From JALYZC01 sp963725645 (lineage in GTDB: Bacteria > Actinomycetota > Thermoleophilia > Solirubrobacterales > Solirubrobacteraceae), in assembly GCA_963725645.1 (NCBI GenBank), contig CAVRZD010000002.1, positions 682,001 to 746,000 of the forward strand: a stretch of DNA of 64,000 bases, read 5' to 3'. The notes under the pieces are model-generated. The model did not search any database. It was not told where the DNA came from and saw only the letters and a program-made list of their open reading frames with translations. Within the stretch, counting starts at the first letter, position 1, and each line of letters opens with the position of its first letter. Below are positions 33,742 to 41,973 of the stretch, piece by piece. Position numbers and translations under genes: made by a program.

Positions 33742-34968
33742 CTAGCAGTTCCGGTACCGCTTGCGCGTCGTCAGCTTCCGGCCCCTGGTCGTTCGGGCGA
33801 CGACCTTGAGCGTGAACGAGCCGCGCGGGATGCGGGTGAGCACGATGCGGCCTGTCACCGCGCGGCCCCTGACCGTCTTGACCCGCTTGTTCCGGATGTA
33901 GATCACGGCCGAGCGCAGCCGCACGCGGCCGCGCTGGCGGATGCGGAACACGAGCCGGCGCATCGGCACGCAGCTCCGGCGCGAAACGCGCTTGGCTGCG
34001 GAGGTGAGGGCGTCGACGATCACGCCGGGCGGGGGAGGCGGTCCGGTCGTGGACGGCGACAGATCGCAGGCACGGTCGGTGGGCCGGACCCTGACGACGC
34101 TGTTCGACTGGGTGATGTACAGGCAGCCGTGCGAGTCGACCGCGGCCAGGTCGCCGCGACTGCCGCCGGTGAAGATGTCCTGGTGGGTGATCGGGTTGGT
34201 GGTCAGGTCCGCGCGCGTGACGGCGCCGTCGTTGCGGTTGGCGACCACGAACGCCGGACCGCCCGACGGTGGCGCCACGCCGGCCGCGATGCCGTCGGCC
34301 TTCCCGATGAAGGTGATCGGGGTCACGGCGCCGGGCGCGCCGCTCGAGGTGCCACCGATGCTCTCCACCTCGCCGTTGCTCTCGGCATAGAGGGTGCCGT
34401 CGTTGCCGAAGGAGATTCCGTCGACGCCGTGCAGGTTGGGGACGTATGGGGCGGCGGTGCCGGGGCCGTGCGCGAATCCCGAGATGCGCCACAGCGTGCT
34501 GCCGCACTGGTTCTGCGACACGAACAGGTCGCCGCTCACCGGGTCGACCGCGAGGCCGGTCGCGCAGCGGATCCCGCCTGCGACCGATCGCAGGATCCGA
34601 CCGTTGGCCGGGTCGATCTCGACCACGTCACCGGTGCCTCCACGAGCCAGGTACAGACGACCGTCACGCCCGATGGCCAGGCCGGACGGGCCGCCCGGGA
34701 GGCGCGACTCGGTCACGCGCGTCGCATCCGCCGCCACGCCGCCGCCGGGGGCGAAGCGATAGAGGTTGCCGTCGGCGTTGTCGACCACGTAGAGGTTGTC
34801 CGACTGATCGAACGCAACCCCGATCGGTCCCCACTCGCAGCACGACGACGACGGGAACCCGGTCGCGTAGTCGCTCGCCGCGAAGCCGGACGCCGTCGAG
34901 TATCCGAGGGCCGTGCTCGGCAGGGCGAGCAGGCAGGCCAGCGCCGCCCACAGCCACCACCGCCGCAT
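33742..34968 (-). CDS. Exported NHL/SMP-30-like beta-propeller protein
   Basis: A 408-residue exported protein with signal peptide WWLWAALACLLALPSTALG. NHL-like blades follow (PIGVAFDQSDNLYVVDNADG, SGLAIGRDGRLYLARGGTGD, TGLAVDPVSGDLFVSQNQCG, GDLAAVDSHGCLYITQSN), then a Pro linker and an Arg-rich C-terminal beta-domain (RRLVFRIRQRGRVRLRSAVI). ATG 34968 is preferred because it begins the signal peptide; an in-frame upstream ATG exists at 35043. Likely a surface-binding protein rather than an enzyme. Confidence 0.78.
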   Translation of the reverse strand: MRRWWLWAALACLLALPSTALGYSTASGFAASDYATGFPSSSCCEWGPIGVAFDQSDNLYVVDNADGNLYRFAPGGGVAADATRVTESRLPGGPSGLAIGRDGRLYLARGGTGDVVEIDPANGRILRSVAGGIRCATGLAVDPVSGDLFVSQNQCGSTLWRISGFAHGPGTAAPYVPNLHGVDGISFGNDGTLYAESNGEVESIGGTSSGAPGAVTPITFIGKADGIAAGVAPPSGGPAFVVANRNDGAVTRADLTTNPITHQDIFTGGSRGDLAAVDSHGCLYITQSNSVVRVRPTDRACDLSPSTTGPPPPPGVIVDALTSAAKRVSRRSCVPMRRLVFRIRQRGRVRLRSAVIYIRNKRVKTVRGRAVTGRIVLTRIPRGSFTLKVVARTTRGRKLTTRKRYRNC

Positions 34969-35251
34969 CACCGCTGCGCTTCCGCGCACCCTTGCCGGCA
35001 TCCCTGCGTTTCGCCTCCCCTGCCTTGTCGCTCGGCTGTCCAAGCCGTCCGAGCGCGGCTTTATAGCAGGGGGGAGGCCGGGCTCGCAAAGGGGAACCGA
35101 CGACGCCCGACTGGTTTCCAGCGCGACGTACGCCCGCTCGGATCGGGCGCAAATTGCGACTTTTTGCCGATGCCGCCGGACATTGGGCCAAGCGGTCGTC
35201 CGCGAGCATTGTTAGCTTCGAACCCTCCCTACGACCCCGAAGGAGGAGCCA

Positions 35252-35527
35252 GTGACGAAGTCCGAATTCGTCGACCAGGTCGCGCAGGACGCGAGTCTCT
35301 CCAAGAAGGAGGCCGAGCAGGCCGTCGAAACCGTCCTGAACGCGATCCAGACGACGCTCAGTCGCGGGGGCGAGGTTGCCTTCACCGGTTTCGGCAAGTT
35401 CCACGTCGCCGAGCGCGGCGCCCGCCAGGGCAAGCATCCGCGCACCGGCCAGCCGATCCACATCCCGGCCTCGAAGGTCCCGCGCTTCAGCGCCGGGGCG
35501 AAGCTCAAGCAGGCCGTCAACGGCTGA
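35252..35527 (+). CDS. hup: HU-family DNA-binding protein
   Basis: A 91-residue nucleoid protein without the long basic tail of mycobacterial HupB. It shows KSEFVDQVAQDASLSKKEAEQA, GEVAFTGFGKFHV and GQPIHIPASKVPRFSAG. GTG 35252 follows a strong AAGGAGGAG, one of the best ribosome-binding sites in the window. It is followed directly by pyrF. Confidence 0.95.
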   Translation: MTKSEFVDQVAQDASLSKKEAEQAVETVLNAIQTTLSRGGEVAFTGFGKFHVAERGARQGKHPRTGQPIHIPASKVPRFSAGAKLKQAVNG

Positions 35528-36434
35528 TCCAGCCCCGACGGGCTTCGGCGAGCGGCTCGCCAGCCGCGTCGCCGGGCGGGGATCGCAGCTCGTCCTCGGG
35601 CTCGATCCCGACCCTGCGCGCCTGTGGCCCCAGACGTCCGCTGCCGCGCCCTCCGGGTCCACCCCGGCGGAGGCGGCAGCGGACGCCGTGGCGAGCCACT
35701 GCGCGGCGCTGCTCGACGCCGCCGGACCGGCCTGCGTCGCGGCCAAGCTCCAGCTCGCGTGCTTCGAACGGCTGGGCGCGCCCGGCTGGGCGGCGCTCGA
35801 GCGAACCGCCGCCGCGGCACGCGACGCCGGCCTGCTCGTCATCGCCGACGGCAAGCGCGGCGACGTCCCGGTCACGGCCGCGGCCTACGCGCAGGGCCTG
35901 CTGTCCTCCACGCCGACGCCGTGGGGCGACGTTCCCGGCCTCGGGGCCGACGCGGTCACCGCGAACCCGCTGCTCGGCGACGACGCGCTCGAGCCGCTGA
36001 TCGCCGCGGCGCGCGAGGCGGCGGCCGGGGTGTTCGTGCTCGTACGCACGTCGAACCCCGGCGCCGCCGACGTCGAGGACCTGGCGACGCTCGGCGAGGA
36101 CGGCGCGCCGGCGCCGCTGTGGGAGCGCCTGGCACGGCGCGTGGACGCGCTCGGCGTCGACGCCGTGACTGGCGCCACCGCCCCTGAACACTTGCCCCGC
36201 ATGCGGGCATTGATGCCGCGCGCGATCTTCCTCCTGCCCGGCGTCGGCGCGCAGGGCGGGAAGGTCGAGACGCTCGGACCCGCGTTCGCTCCCGGACCCG
36301 CCGCGGCGCTGGTGACGGTGTCGCGTGGCATCGCGCTCGCGCATGAGCAGCAGGGCGGGGAGCCGGCGCAGGCCGCGGCCGCGGCGGCCGAGCGCCTGCG
36401 CGACGCCGTGTGGAGCCTGACGGCCCCGCGGTAG
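35526..36434 (+). CDS. pyrF: Orotidine 5'-phosphate decarboxylase (type 2)
   Basis: PyrF makes UMP. The sequence shows LVLGLDPDPARLWP, catalytic VIADGKRGDVPVTAAAYAQG, TPWGDVPGLGADAVTANPLLG, VLVRTSNPGA and a C-terminal FLLPGVGAQGGKVE typical of the ~300-residue type-2 enzymes. The frame is open from well upstream but no ATG, GTG or TTG lies near the expected N-terminus (GFGERLASRV), so a base error at the start is suspected. It abuts the HU stop. Confidence 0.88.
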   Translation, partial: DPAPTGFGERLASRVAGRGSQLVLGLDPDPARLWPQTSAAAPSGSTPAEAAADAVASHCAALLDAAGPACVAAKLQLACFERLGAPGWAALERTAAAARDAGLLVIADGKRGDVPVTAAAYAQGLLSSTPTPWGDVPGLGADAVTANPLLGDDALEPLIAAAREAAAGVFVLVRTSNPGAADVEDLATLGEDGAPAPLWERLARRVDALGVDAVTGATAPEHLPRMRALMPRAIFLLPGVGAQGGKVETLGPAFAPGPAAALVTVSRGIALAHEQQGGEPAQAAAAAAERLRDAVWSLTAPR

Positions 36435-36471
36435 CGGATCGCGCAGGGGCCGTGGGTATCATCGCCGCGCG

Positions 36472-36786
36472 ATGCCCGATCGTCGCCCCGCGCGCCTCCT
36501 CGCGCCGCTCGCGCTGGTCGTCTTCGCCATCTTGTTGGTGATCGTCATCGGTTCCGCCGGCGGGGGCGGCTCGAATTCGTCGACCACCAAGAGCAACCGC
36601 ACCACCACCACCACCCGTGCACGACCCCGCCCCAAGCCCCGCAGCTACATCGTGAAGTCCAGCGACACCTCCCTCGATTCGATCGCCCGCAAGACCGGGA
36701 TCTCAACCGATCGGCTCCTCGAGCTCAACCCCGACCTGGATCCCCAGACCCTGGTCCCCGGGGAGCGGATCAAGCTGCGCCAGTGA
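36472..36786 (+). CDS. Membrane-anchored LysM protein
   Basis: A 104-residue protein: membrane helix LAPLALVVFAILLVIVIGS, Ser/Thr/Arg linker, then one LysM domain (SYIVKSSDTSLDSIARKTGI, LLELNPDLDPQTLVPGERI) that binds peptidoglycan glycans. TATCAT (36457-36462) lies 9 nt before ATG 36472. Its stop overlaps the D,D-carboxypeptidase start (GTGA), linking it to wall remodelling. Confidence 0.88.
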   Translation: MPDRRPARLLAPLALVVFAILLVIVIGSAGGGGSNSSTTKSNRTTTTTRARPRPKPRSYIVKSSDTSLDSIARKTGISTDRLLELNPDLDPQTLVPGERIKLRQ

Positions 36787-38074
36787 CCGTCCGCGCCGTT
36801 TCGCGCATCGGCGCGCTGGCCGGCGCGCTCGCGTTCATCGCTTCGCCGCTCGCTCCGCCGGCGGGGGCGCAGACCGCCGATCCGGCGACCACGCCCGTGC
36901 CCCCGGGCGCGACCGCCCCGCCCAGCGCGCTCGCGGCTCGCCGCCCGCCGCTGATCGACGCCTCGGCCGCCGCCGTGTACGAGCCGGTCACCGGCGACCT
37001 CGTGTACGCGTACCACGCCGGCACGCGGCGCCCGATCGCCAGCACGACGAAGCTGATGACCGCCTACGTCGTGCTCAGCCGGGTGCCGCTTGGCCGCGTC
37101 TTCACGTCCCCGGGCTACGCGCCGGCCTTCTCGGACGAGTCGCTGATCAACTTGCGCGCGGGCGAGCGGATGACCGTGGCCGACCTGCTCCGCGGGCTGC
37201 TGCTGGGCAGCGGCAACGACGCCGCGGCGGACCTCGCGATCAACACGGGCGGGTCGACGGGCGGGTTCGTGGCCATGATGAACCGGGCGGCGCGGTCGCT
37301 CGGGCTGCACCACACGCACTACTCCAACCCGATCGGGCTGGACGCCCCCCGCAACTACTCGAGCGCGTCGGACCTCGTCCACCTCGCCGCGATCCTGCGC
37401 CGCCGCCCGTGGTTCGCGCGCACGGTGGACCGCGCCAGCGCCATTCTGCGCTCCAACCGCGGGCGCCACTTCGTCGTCAACAAGAACGACCTCGTCCGGC
37501 AGGTGGGCTTCGTCAACGGCGTCAAGACGGGCCACACGCCGAGCGCCGGCTACTGCCTGGTCGGCTCGGCGACCCGCAACGGGGTCACCGTGATCAGCGC
37601 GGTGCTCGGCGATCCCAGCGCGTACGCCCGCAACGCCGACACGCTCGCGCTGCTGCGCTTCGGGTTGTCGCGCTACCGCTCCTACACGGCGTTCGGCACG
37701 GCCGACGTCCTGGCCACGGCGAAGGTCCGCTACCGCGAGTCCGACACGATCGGGCTGGTCCCGGCGCGGGCGTTCTCGACGGTCGTGCGCCGCGGGGAGC
37801 GCCGGCCCCAGCTCGTCGTGCACGCGCCCAAGCGGCTCACGGGCCCGCTGCCGGCCGGCCGCAAGGTCGGCTACGTCGGCGTTGTCTACCGCGGACGAGT
37901 GATCGCCCGTGTCCCGCTGCTGACCCGCTCGAAGGTCCCGGAGGTCGGGCTGATCCAGCGCGCCGTGACGTTCATCTCCAGACCGGGTACCCTCGCGGTC
38001 GCGCTCCTGCTCGCGCTCGCCGGCATCCTGCTCGTGCGGCGCCGGCGCGGGGGTGGGAGGCACGGATCGCGTGA
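36783..38074 (+). CDS. D-alanyl-D-alanine carboxypeptidase (PBP5-like)
   Basis: An exported penicillin-binding protein that trims the terminal D-Ala of peptidoglycan stems. It has signal peptide ALAGALAFIASPLAPPAGA, active-site ASTTKLM (SxxK), LGSGNDAA (SxN) and VKTGHTP (KTG), a C-terminal beta-domain and a final membrane anchor (LAVALLLALAGILLV). As sequenced, the frame runs on to 38153 inside pfkB. A shift in the G5 run near 38048 would instead end it as WEARIA with TGA overlapping the pfkB GTG, which looks more natural. Confidence 0.88.
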
Positions 38075-39030
38075 TCATCACCGTCACACTCAACGCCGCG
38101 ATCGACAAGACCCTGGAAGTCCCGAACTTCCGGCTCGGCCGCCGGCACCGTAGCGTCGCGCAGACCACGATGCCGGGCGGGAAGGGGGTCAACGTCGCCC
38201 GCGCGATCAAGCGCCTCGGGCGGCCGGTCGTCGCGACCGGGTTCACCGGGGGCCCGACCGGCACGCGCGTGGTCGAGCTCCTGACCGAGGAGTCGATCCT
38301 GTCCGACTTCGTGCGCATCCGCGAGGAGTCCCGCACCAACACCGCGGTGCTCGACCCGACCAGCGGCGAGCAGACCGAGATCAACGAGCGCGGCCCGGCC
38401 GTCACGAGCGCGGAGGTCGACCTGTTCTGCGACAAGCTGCTCTACCTCGCCCAGGGCGCGCAGATGTGCGTCTTCGCCGGCTCGCTCCCGCGCGACGTCG
38501 ACCACGAGATCTACGCCCGGTTGATCCGCGACCTGCAGAAGCTCAACGTGACCACCGTGCTCGACACCGAGGGCGAGCCACTGCGCCAGGCGGTGCGCGC
38601 CGAGCCGACGGTGGTGACGCCCAACGTGCTCGAGGCCGAGGAGCTCGTCGGCCACGAGTTCAACGACGACGAGGATCGGGTCATCGCCGTGCGCGAGATG
38701 GCCGAGCTGGGCGCGCGCGAGGCAATCATGACCACGACGGACGGCTGCTTCGCACAGGTGCTGGAGGACGGCCGCCCGCGGCTCTACCGCGCGCGCATGG
38801 AGCCGCTGGAGCCCCGCGCCAGCGTCGGCTCCGGCGACGCCTTCCTGGCCGGCTACGTGGCCGCGCGCTACGGCGGCGAGGGACCCGGCGAGTGCCTGCG
38901 CTACGGCACCGCCTGCGGCGCGGAGTCCACGCAGCACCTCGGCGCCGGCGTGCTGGACGCCCGCGCCGTCGAGCGCCTGATGGACGAGATCAGCGTGGAG
39001 CCGCTGGAGCTGCCGGCCGAGGTGGGGTAG
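38071..39030 (+). CDS. PfkB-family sugar-phosphate kinase (1-phosphofructokinase-like)
   Basis: A 319-residue ribokinase-superfamily enzyme: IITVTLNAAIDKTLEVPNF, MPGGKGVNVARAIKRLG and the catalytic-base loop ASVGSGDAFLAGYVA. The N-terminus is typical of 1-phosphofructokinase/tagatose-6-phosphate kinase. No PTS fructose genes are nearby, so the real substrate is open. GTG 38071 follows GGGAGG. Confidence 0.85.
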   Translation: MIITVTLNAAIDKTLEVPNFRLGRRHRSVAQTTMPGGKGVNVARAIKRLGRPVVATGFTGGPTGTRVVELLTEESILSDFVRIREESRTNTAVLDPTSGEQTEINERGPAVTSAEVDLFCDKLLYLAQGAQMCVFAGSLPRDVDHEIYARLIRDLQKLNVTTVLDTEGEPLRQAVRAEPTVVTPNVLEAEELVGHEFNDDEDRVIAVREMAELGAREAIMTTTDGCFAQVLEDGRPRLYRARMEPLEPRASVGSGDAFLAGYVAARYGGEGPGECLRYGTACGAESTQHLGAGVLDARAVERLMDEISVEPLELPAEVG

Positions 39031-39122
39031 TTCCCGCAGATTGCGGCGGTTTGAGGGCCGGCCGCACAGGAGCGCGCTGCTACCCTCGACACCCCGTCCG
39101 CCTCGAGTCCTAGGATCGATAG

Positions 39123-40313
39123 ATGGAAGTTGAAATCGGCCGCGGCAAGAAGGCCCGCCGGGCCTACGGCTTCGACGACATCGCCATCGTGCCCTCGCGG
39201 CGCACGCGCGATCCGGACGACGTCGACATCTCCTGGAAGCTCGGCGACTACCGCTTCGAGCTCCCGCTGCTGGCCTCGGCGATGGACGGCGTCGTGTCGC
39301 CCACCACGGCCGGCGTCATCGGCCGCCTGGGCGGCCTCGCGGTGCTCAACCTCGAGGGGATCTTCACCCGCTACGAGGATGCCGACGACCAGCTCGAGCG
39401 CATCGCCACGCTCCCCAAGGCGCAGGCGACGCGCGAGATGCAGGAGATCTACCAGGAGCCGGTCAAGCCGGAGCTGATCACCCAGCGCATCGAGGAGATC
39501 AAGGCCGAGGGCGTGGTCGCGGCCGCCTCGCTTACCCCCCAGCGAGTCCTGCGCCACTACGAGCTGGCGCTCGACGCCGGGCTCGACATCCTCGTGATCC
39601 AGGGCACGGTCGTGTCCGGCGAGCACGTCTCGGAGTCGACCGAGCCGCTCAACCTCAAGGAGTTCATCCCGTCGCTCGACGTGCCCGTCGTCGTCGGCGG
39701 GTGCGCCTCCTACCACACGGCCCTGCACCTCATGCGCACCGGCGCGGCCGGGGTGCTCGTGGGCGTCGGGCCAGGCGCTGCGTGCACCACCCGCGGCGTG
39801 CTGGGCATCGGTGTCCCGCAGGCGACCGCGATCGCCGACGCCGCGGCCGCGCGCTCCCAGCACATGCTCGAGACCGGCGAGTACGTGAAGGTCATCGCCG
39901 ACGGCGGCATGCGCAACGGCGGCGACGTGGCCAAGGCGATCGCGTGCGGGGCCGACGCGGTGATGATCGGGTCGCCGCTGGCGCGCGCCTACGAGGCGCC
40001 CGGGCGCGGCTTCCACTGGGGAATGGCGACCTTCCACCCGACGCTCCCGCGCGGCACCCGGGTGGCCACCACGCAGAACGGGACGATCGAGGAGATCCTC
40101 ATCGGGCCGGCACGCGAGAACGACGGCACGTTCAACCTGATGGGCGGGCTGCGCACTTCGATGGCCACCACCGGTTACAAGGACATCGCCGAGTTCAACC
40201 GCGCCGAGCTGATGGTCGCGCCGGCGCTCCAGACCGAGGGCAAGCAGCTCCAGCGCGAGCAGTCGGTCGGCATGGGTTCCAACGGCAAGGCGGCGATTCT
40301 CGTCAATGACTGA
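39123..40313 (+). CDS. guaB3: GuaB3-family IMP dehydrogenase-related protein
   Basis: A 396-residue TIM-barrel enzyme of the GuaB3 branch (actinobacteria, cyanobacteria): no CBS domains, YGFDDIAIVPSRRTRDPDDV, the catalytic cysteine loop GVGPGAACTTRG, phosphate-binding VIADGGMRNGGDVAKA, and GMATFHPTLPRGTR. It either oxidises IMP or acts as a guanine-nucleotide reductase; it sits right before guaA. TAGGAT (39111-39116) ends 6 nt before the ATG, suggesting a leaderless message. Confidence 0.9.
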   Translation: MEVEIGRGKKARRAYGFDDIAIVPSRRTRDPDDVDISWKLGDYRFELPLLASAMDGVVSPTTAGVIGRLGGLAVLNLEGIFTRYEDADDQLERIATLPKAQATREMQEIYQEPVKPELITQRIEEIKAEGVVAAASLTPQRVLRHYELALDAGLDILVIQGTVVSGEHVSESTEPLNLKEFIPSLDVPVVVGGCASYHTALHLMRTGAAGVLVGVGPGAACTTRGVLGIGVPQATAIADAAAARSQHMLETGEYVKVIADGGMRNGGDVAKAIACGADAVMIGSPLARAYEAPGRGFHWGMATFHPTLPRGTRVATTQNGTIEEILIGPARENDGTFNLMGGLRTSMATTGYKDIAEFNRAELMVAPALQTEGKQLQREQSVGMGSNGKAAILVND

Positions 40314-40369
40314 CGCCGCCGGGGCGCCGAGCGCTACCGCCGAGCGCGGCGGTGCGCCCGGAGTCGCGC

Positions 40370-41910
40370 GTGGCGACCGAGGAAGTCGTCGTCCTCGACT
40401 ACGGCGGGCAGTACTCGCAGCTGATCGCGCGGCGCGTGCGCGAGCTGGGCGTCTTCTCCGAGCTGCTGCCGCATCACGCCGGCGTGGAGGCCGTGGCGAA
40501 GCGCAAGCCGAAGGGACTGATCCTGTCCGGCGGCCCCGCGTCCGTGTACGCCGAGGGCGCGCCGCACCTCGACCCGGCGCTGCTCGAGCTCGGCATCCCG
40601 GTGCTGGGCATCTGCTACGGGATGCAGCTGATCGCGCGCGAGCTCGGCGGCCGCGTCGAGGGCGCCGACGTCGGGGAGTTCGGGCGCTCCGAGCTGAAGG
40701 TGCGCGAGCCCGGCCGGCTGCTCGCCGGGCCTGCCGGCCGAGCAGACCTGCTGGATGTCGCACCGCGACACCGTGTTCGAGCCCCCGCCCGGCTTCGTCG
40801 CGCTGGCCTCGTCGACGGCCTCGCCCGTCGCCGCGCTGGAGTACGTGGAGCGCGGCGTATACGGCATCCAGTTCCACCCCGAGGTCGTCCACACGCCCTA
40901 CGGCCAGCGGATCCTCGAGCGCTTCCTGGGCGACGTCTGCGGCGTGCGAGCGCACCTGGTCGCCGGCCTCGATCGTCGACGAGCAGATCGAGCGCATCCG
41001 CGCGCAGGTGGGCGACGGCCGCGTGATCTGCGGGCTCTCCGGCGGCGTGGACTCCTCGGTCGCCGCGCTGCTCGTCCACCGCGCGGTCGGCGACCAGCTC
41101 ACCTGCGTGTTCGTGGACCACGGGCTGATGCGCAAGAAGGAGGGCGAGCAGGTGATCGCGGCGTTCCGCGACCGCTTCCACATTCCGCTCGTGGCGGTGG
41201 ACGCCGAGGACCGCTTCCTGAGCCGGTTGCGCGGCGTGACCGAACCCGAGGCCAAGCGCAAGACGATCGGCGAGGAGTTCATCCGCGTGTTCGAGGAGGA
41301 GGCGGCGAAGCTCGACAGCCCGCACTACCTGGTGCAGGGGACGCTGTACTCCGACGTGATCGAGTCCGGTGGCGGGACCGGCGCGGCCACGATCAAGTCC
41401 CACCACAACGTCGGCGGGCTGCCCGAGGACCTCGAGTTCGAGCTGGTCGAGCCGCTGCGCACGCTGTTCAAGGACGAGGTGCGCGCCGTCGGCGCCGAGC
41501 TGGGCCTGCCCGAGCGGCTCGTCTGGCGCCAGCCGTTCCCGGGACCCGGCCTGGCGATCCGCATCGTCGGCGGCGAGGCGACGAAGGAGCGCCTCAACGT
41601 CCTGCGCGACGCCGACGCGATCCTCCAGGACGAGATCCGCCGCGCCGGGCTCTACCGCGAGCTGTGGCAGTCCTTCTGCGTGCTGCCCGACGTGCGCACC
41701 GTCGGCGTCCAGGGCGACGAGCGCACCTACGGCTACGTCGTCGTGATCCGCGCGGTGACCAGCGACGACGCGATGACCGCCGACTGGGCGCGCCTGCCGT
41801 ACGACCTGCTCGAGCAGATCGCCTCGCGAATGATCAACGAGCTGCGCGAGGTCAACCGGGTGGTGCTCGACATCACCAGCAAACCCCCGGGCACGATCGA
41901 GTGGGAGTAG
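40370..41910 (+). CDS. guaA: GMP synthase (two frameshifts)
   Basis: Glutamine-hydrolysing GMP synthase. The class-I amidotransferase domain has VVLDYGGQYSQLIAR, the nucleophile LGICYGMQLI and YGIQFHPEVVHT; the ATP-pyrophosphatase domain has ICGLSGGVDSSVAALL; the dimerisation domain ends ITSKPPGTIEWE. Extra bases near 40730 (LLAG-LPAEQTCWMSHRDTV) and near 40948 (DVCG-CERTWSPASIVDEQ) split the gene. Removing them gives 513 codons. GTG 40370 fits the family start; GTG 40352 is an alternative. Confidence 0.92.
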
Positions 41911-41937
41911 CGCGGCGGCGCCAGGCGGACGCGCTGG

Positions 41938-41967
41938 TTGCTCGCGCTCGGAGACCCAGCGTATAGT
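41938..41967 (+). promoter_or_regulatory. Promoter of the STAND-SARP gene
   Basis: TTGCTC (41938-41943) and TATAGT (41962-41967), 18-bp spacer. The -10 ends 6 nt before ATG 41974, so transcription should begin at or within a base or two of the start codon. Confidence 0.55.
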
Positions 41968-41973
41968 CGCGCC

